Assembly: GCF_000144625.1 (NCBI RefSeq)
Contig: NC_014376.1
Coordinates: forward strand, 2,108,001 to 2,172,000
Direction: 5' to 3'
Source of the DNA: [Clostridium] saccharolyticum WM1
GTDB lineage: Bacteria; Bacillota; Clostridia; Lachnospirales; Lachnospiraceae
Length of the DNA: 64,000 nucleotides
Part shown: positions 60,007 through 64,000 of the stretch, piece by piece
Layout of the letters: each line of letters begins with the position of its first letter
Numbering within the stretch: the stretch's first letter is position 1
The notes under the pieces: generated by a model
What the model was told of the DNA's origin: nothing
The model's database searches: none
What the model saw: only the letters and a program-made list of their open reading frames with translations
Position numbers and translations under genes: made by a program

Positions 60007-61529
60007 TATTCAATGCCTGGACCGACTTCTTCATCAGCAGCACCGGGACCTGTTTGGTTTCCCTGATTTTCTTGAACTTCCTTTTCCGGTTTTGTTTCTT
60101 TAGTCTTTTCTTCTTGCGTTTCTTTTGTTTCCTTGATATTAGCACCCGGACCTACCAGACTTCCATCATCGTTAGTGGGCGGTTCCGTACTCTCCTCTAC
60201 TGCTTCAGCAGTTGTCTCCTTCGTGCTCTCCATGGTTGATTCTTCTACGGTTGTATGAGCAGAAGGTTCTGTTTGTGCAGGTGCGGTCTCTTTTGGAGCG
60301 GAAGAATTTTCCTTCTTCTTACCGCCGGAACCTCCGCCTGAGGGAGCATTCTTCCCAGGCTCAGAGATGCCGCTTTCCTGAGAGATCTTATCACTGATCT
60401 TTTTTACAGCCGAAGACGGGGAATGATTCTCTTTGTTATATAAAAACTGATGGAGCTGAATGACATTGCTCTCCAAGGTAGTAGGTATAACACAATCCAT
60501 TTTTCCAATCTTCATGGTGGTGCGTGAAAACGGAAAACCTGTTGTTTCTCCTATATGGTATTTGCTGATGCCTTTTGCTATGGACAGGACATCATTCATA
60601 CCCACACTGGTGGAAATCTGCGGAAATACAGCCGTAACCAGGGTGCTTAGCGTACCAAAATCAGCTTTTTTCGCTTTCTCCATAGCAAGGCTCACCACCT
60701 TGCGCTGCCGCTCTGTCCGGTTGAAATCCGTATCCATGAGGCGGAGTCTTGCATAGGCCACAGCTTGTACCCCATCTAAATGGTTCATCCCGGCTTTCTT
60801 TAACTGATAAGAGCCGACTCCGGTGGATTTCACAGTTTCCGTAATAAAACCATTGATATAGGCAAATTCTGAATCGGTAATTTCCAGATCCACCCCGCCC
60901 AGAATATTAATGGCATCAGCAACGGCCTTCCAGTTAAATGTAGCATAATCATCTATGTTTAGATCCAGATTTTCATTTAATGCCTCAACCGCCTGTTTAT
61001 GTCCGCCTTTAAAATAAGCTTCATTGATCTTGTGATAGGTTCCTTTGCTGTTGATCTTTAAATATGTATCCCTGTATACCGATACCAGTTTTATTTCGCC
61101 TGTAGCCTTATCAATGTTACAGATCATTTCCACATCGGATAAAGCGCCCTTTTCCAGACTTCCATCTCTGGAATCCACGCCAAAAACTGCAATGGTCCAA
61201 AAACCCTTCTCATGGGTGCGCTGCTTCAATAAGAAAAATCCTGCAAACAACACCAGAGCCAGTATTACAAGCTCTGTGAATATTACCCGTTGCTTGTGTT
61301 TGCGTTTTCGCTTTTTATCCGCCTTATGTCTGGCGTTGTTTTGAGGCCCGTTATAACGAACACGTGGGTTTCTTCCGTCACCTGTACTATAATAGGTCCT
61401 ATCCCCTCTCACCGCCTGCTCCGGACGCTTTCTTTCCGCCGGATGTGCTCTGTCTGTGCTCCCGGCTTTTTTGCTTCCTTCCCGCCTTTTGCGGGCCCGC
61501 ATGCGGTCTAATTCATCCTCATAATCCAT
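60006..61529 (-). CDS. LytR-CpsA-Psr (LCP) family cell-wall ligase with Thr/Glu-rich tail
   Basis: I take ATG 61529; a TTG eight codons earlier (61553) is the alternative. A very basic cytoplasmic head (about 1-85) precedes one membrane helix (VIFTELVILALVLFAGFFLL). The LCP domain follows, with AVFGVDSRDG, DVEMICNIDKATGEIKLVSVYRDTYLKI, DLEITDSEFAYINGF and YARLRLMDTDFNRTERQRKVV. LCP enzymes attach wall teichoic acids or other glycopolymers to peptidoglycan. A C-terminal tail of about 110 residues is rich in T, E, P and S and carries three GPG motifs. Confidence 0.9.
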   Translation of the reverse strand: MDYEDELDRMRARKRREGSKKAGSTDRAHPAERKRPEQAVRGDRTYYSTGDGRNPRVRYNGPQNNARHKADKKRKRKHKQRVIFTELVILALVLFAGFFLLKQRTHEKGFWTIAVFGVDSRDGSLEKGALSDVEMICNIDKATGEIKLVSVYRDTYLKINSKGTYHKINEAYFKGGHKQAVEALNENLDLNIDDYATFNWKAVADAINILGGVDLEITDSEFAYINGFITETVKSTGVGSYQLKKAGMNHLDGVQAVAYARLRLMDTDFNRTERQRKVVSLAMEKAKKADFGTLSTLVTAVFPQISTSVGMNDVLSIAKGISKYHIGETTGFPFSRTTMKIGKMDCVIPTTLESNVIQLHQFLYNKENHSPSSAVKKISDKISQESGISEPGKNAPSGGGSGGKKKENSSAPKETAPAQTEPSAHTTVEESTMESTKETTAEAVEESTEPPTNDDGSLVGPGANIKETKETQEEKTKETKPEKEVQENQGNQTGPGAADEEVGPGIE

Positions 61530-61625
61530 GACCGAATAATCAATCCTTTCCAATCTGTTCTTTGGCAGATCTTATCTATTCTATCAGAAATCACACCGTA
61601 ATTTCTTGCTTTTCTCTTAATTTTA

Positions 61626-63239
61626 TCAGTCAATCAGCTTTCTGCAGTATGGCCAGTTTGCCTCCATTGTGGAAATTGTAACATTGTTGGCCAAAGCACT
61701 GGATTCGTGTATCACCGTCATGCTTCCGTTGCTTTCCCAGGAGAGAAACATGACCACATGAGCATCATCTCCTGTTTTTAAGATGATATCGCCAGGCTGT
61801 AAGTCCTTTCTCTGGGCAGGGCTGCCGCAGGAAACCAGGCCTCCCGTACTCTCCCAGGACAGCCGTTTGTTAAGGGCGGACCAATATACCCAGCTAACCC
61901 AACCGGAGCAATCCAGCCCTTTCATGGAACGGCCTTTTTCATCCGGTGTTACCAGAGATCCAAAATGATTCTTTTCATAGCCGGCAGATGCAGGCTTTCC
62001 GCCCCAGTAGTAGGGAACTCTTCCCACGGAGGACAGTGCATAATGGATCAGTTTTTTCCGGTCTTCGGAAAGACCTTCCGGAAGGCGGTTCATATACCGG
62101 TCGATTTCTTCGTAGGAAAGAGGATTCGTAATAAATGAAGGGGAAAGAGTCAGGCCGTAACACTCTGCCCAGTCCTGCTTCGCCAGTTCTGAAGCAAAGG
62201 TTTTATTTTCTTCCGTCCAGCCCTGCCAGCTGCCTTCAGATATTGTCTCATTTCCAACGGCATCAAGGGCAAATAAACCCTTCATAGGGTCTGCCAGTCC
62301 GGCAATCACTGCTTTCACATGAAGGTCTGCGTGTCCGGGACAGACAGAAGGCAAAGCGGCTTTCGTTTCAGCAGGAGATTCTGTTTCCAAAGGTTCAGAT
62401 ATTGCCGCTGCTGCCTCTCTCAGCGCAATGCCAGGGCCAATTTCCTTTGAAGGCTCTGTTTCTTTCCCCTTTTCGGTATCACCAGCCGTATCTGCATTGT
62501 CTGAAGCGGTCTCCGGACCGGCAGAGGATTCCGGATTACACTCCATTCCTGCCTGGGCAGGTGTGGCTGCCTGTTCTGGCTGTGTGGCCTCTGGTTTCTC
62601 TTCCAGAGAACCGCCGCAATCATAGACCTGACTGATGGAATACTGGAAGCTGTGGGAGCTTTCCCAAAGCTTCACCGCATATTGAATAAAAGCATCATAA
62701 TCTCCTGGAGCGGTATAATAAAAATATGTATTAGCCATAGCCATAATATCCTGAATATTGGATTGAGGAGAAATCATTCTTCCCTTTTCATCATAAAAGG
62801 CGATATCAATTTTATGAAAGGAAATCCCTTTCAATGAATCTGAAGGTATCCCAAGCTTTTTTGCTATCTGCTCAGGGCTCTCATTCGCCAGTTGGTATAT
62901 GGATGCCAGCCACTCCGAATCCTTGCGGGAGAGAACCTCTGCTGCCTCTGCACCCAGGCTTTTTTCCTGGCTGTCACCCTCTCCATATAGAAAGGCTAGG
63001 TTGAATGCAGTAAGGGAAGGAATATAAGAAGCAGGTGCTTCTGCTGCCACTGGTACTGCTGCTTCCGTAGAATCTTCTATCATGGTTTTGGCCGGAAGTG
63101 GGAATTCTGCTTCCGGTAAAATCTTAAGTCTATCGTAAGGGGAAGAATAAGATTGGGAGCAGGTGCAAAGGCATGCACTCATAAGAGCTATAAATAAGGC
63201 GGCTGATAGCTGTACTCTGACCGTTTTTTTCACTTTCAT
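61626..63239 (-). CDS. Secreted or lipid-anchored NlpC/P60 endopeptidase
   Basis: The 537-aa protein has a signal peptide with cysteines at its end (ALFIALMSACLCTCSQS; Cys22 or Cys24 could be a lipobox). An N-terminal domain of unknown type (about 40-200) and a low-complexity linker (about 205-290, rich in E, A, P and T, with EIGPGIAL) follow. The C-terminal NlpC/P60 domain has catalytic Cys444 (GLDCSGWVSWVY), His494 (DDAHVVMF) and His511 (VIHESS). It should cut peptidoglycan stem peptides. The LCP gene next to it suggests a wall-metabolism pair. Confidence 0.88.
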   Translation of the reverse strand: MKVKKTVRVQLSAALFIALMSACLCTCSQSYSSPYDRLKILPEAEFPLPAKTMIEDSTEAAVPVAAEAPASYIPSLTAFNLAFLYGEGDSQEKSLGAEAAEVLSRKDSEWLASIYQLANESPEQIAKKLGIPSDSLKGISFHKIDIAFYDEKGRMISPQSNIQDIMAMANTYFYYTAPGDYDAFIQYAVKLWESSHSFQYSISQVYDCGGSLEEKPEATQPEQAATPAQAGMECNPESSAGPETASDNADTAGDTEKGKETEPSKEIGPGIALREAAAAISEPLETESPAETKAALPSVCPGHADLHVKAVIAGLADPMKGLFALDAVGNETISEGSWQGWTEENKTFASELAKQDWAECYGLTLSPSFITNPLSYEEIDRYMNRLPEGLSEDRKKLIHYALSSVGRVPYYWGGKPASAGYEKNHFGSLVTPDEKGRSMKGLDCSGWVSWVYWSALNKRLSWESTGGLVSCGSPAQRKDLQPGDIILKTGDDAHVVMFLSWESNGSMTVIHESSALANNVTISTMEANWPYCRKLID

Positions 63240-63340
63240 GTTATCGTTCCTGTCATTTTTTCTAGATAAGAACTATAGCATAAACCGCAGTCAAAATACA
63301 GAGAAAAAGATTTAATAGTTTATTAAGATTGGTGAAAGAT

Positions 63341-64000
63341 TTAACAGATTGCGGCTGCATCAGAAAGGATCAGGGCGTCTATGGCAGCGGCAACTCCGTC
63401 TTCGTCGTTGCTTCTGGTGATAAGCCGCGCCCTGCGTTTTATCAAATCAGAAGCATTGCCCATGGCAATGGTATATCCTAAAGGAAGCTTAAGCATGGAA
63501 AGGTCATTCTCACTGTCTCCTATAGCAAGAATTTCTCTGGGAAGGATTCTGGCATCTAGTGCATATTCCATGAGAGCAGTCCCCTTTTGCGCCTTCAAAT
63601 GGGTCAGCTCTAAATTGGTAGGAGCCGAGGAAGCCACAGAGATTCCATCCTCTTGTTCCAGTGAAAAACGGATCTGCTTTAAGACTTCCGGGTTTTCATG
63701 GACAACAGACATTTTATAAATATCCCGTGAGGAACCTAGAAGTGCTTCTTCCGTGGCAAAATGAAACCGTGCCGCAATGGTCTCATAAGTATGCTCTTCG
63801 GAAATCATAGGCAGAAAAATCTTATCTTCAAAGCTTTTTCGGAATTCTTCCACACTTGACGTGGTATAGCTTCCATTATCTGTCATAAAATCATAAAGAA
63901 CGGAAAACGGTCTGCAGAGGCTGAGTATGCGTTTTACCTTATTTTTAAACAGAGGCTGTTTTAGCAGCGGTCTTCCGCTGCTGTCATAAACGGCAGCGCC
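63341..64000 (-). CDS. Cof-type HAD-IIB phosphatase (5' end outside the window)
   Basis: The frame stays open through the window edge; upstream codons read GAAVYDSSGRPLLKQPLF, the usual Cof cap/strand region after motif I. The visible part has PRF-like cap residues, then the LEITHLKAQKGTALMEYA-like LELTHLKAQKGTALMEYAL with the catalytic Lys, and motif IV AIGDSENDLSMLKLPLGYTIAMGNASD. The DxDGT motif I is expected beyond base 64000. An in-frame ATG at 63886 is internal. These phosphatases act on sugar phosphates or FMN; the substrate is not known. Confidence 0.9.
   Translation of the reverse strand, partial: GAAVYDSSGRPLLKQPLFKNKVKRILSLCRPFSVLYDFMTDNGSYTTSSVEEFRKSFEDKIFLPMISEEHTYETIAARFHFATEEALLGSSRDIYKMSVVHENPEVLKQIRFSLEQEDGISVASSAPTNLELTHLKAQKGTALMEYALDARILPREILAIGDSENDLSMLKLPLGYTIAMGNASDLIKRRARLITRSNDEDGVAAAIDALILSDAAAIC

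Overview
The window looks like the chromosome of a spore-forming, low-to-mid GC clostridium of the Lachnospiraceae (Lacrimispora / Clostridium cluster XIVa type). Reasons: an alpha/beta-type small acid-soluble spore protein, GerW/YtfJ, YtfI and YlbJ sporulation genes; strong AAGGAGG ribosome sites; frequent GTG/TTG starts; Firmicutes gene orders (rpmB|asp23-fakA-recG, rsmD-coaD with ylbJ, rng...rplU-prp-rpmA-obgE-yhbY-nadD-yqeK-rsfS, lexA|yneA); and a HisZ-dependent short HisG. I infer the taxon from gene content only. No rRNA, tRNA, CRISPR array or insertion sequence is visible.

Layout. 1-5.9 kb: the end of cinA, two unknown genes, ytfI, gerW, a small membrane peptide, divergent rpmB and asp23-fakA. 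6-13.7 kb: recG, a DUF975 membrane protein, udk, a SASP gene, rsmD-coaD, a coiled-coil protein, ylbJ and an M23 peptidase. 13.8-21.8 kb: RNA-modification and housekeeping genes (rsmF-like, RsuA and RluA pseudouridine synthases, a HAD hydrolase, YgiQ, an SDR, recU), with a family of degenerate intergenic repeats. 21.8-27.8 kb: his operon hisZ-G-D-B-A-IE from a perfect sigma-A promoter. Its last gene carries a degenerate HisF-like barrel fused to HisI-HisE; hisH and an intact hisF are absent. A group II intron-like fragment follows its terminator. 28-30.9 kb: an unknown membrane protein and pepT.

31-37.8 kb is the main accessory catabolic unit: a galactitol-type PTS (IIA, IIB, IIC), a PRD/EIIB/EIIA activator, a class II aldolase, DhaK and DhaL, on one strand between two terminators. 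The likely flow is uptake with phosphorylation, aldol cleavage, then phosphorylation of a released keto product by DhaKL; the substrate is not identified. A YoaK-like membrane protein and a 41-aa membrane peptide follow.

39.2-51 kb: a radical SAM pair (TIGR03960/TIGR03936 type) with rng, then trkA-trkH, a minus-strand small membrane protein with a striking structured leader, and the L21-Prp-L27-Obg-YhbY-NadD-YqeK-RsfS cluster. 51-55.6 kb: an SOS node (lexA and a divergent YneA-like LysM protein sharing several LexA boxes), a TetM-like ribosomal protection GTPase behind an apparent attenuator, and a tyrosine recombinase. 55.9-64 kb is mostly minus strand and looser: a small CDCPAC protein, an M20 carbamoylase-type amidohydrolase, a Mef-like MFS exporter, an LCP cell-wall ligase, an NlpC/P60 lipoprotein and a truncated Cof-type HAD phosphatase.

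The most novel signals are the switch-like leader RNA at 46.2 kb, the HisF-like/HisI/HisE fusion, the PTS-aldolase-DhaKL cluster, the attenuated TetM homolog and the dispersed intergenic repeats.
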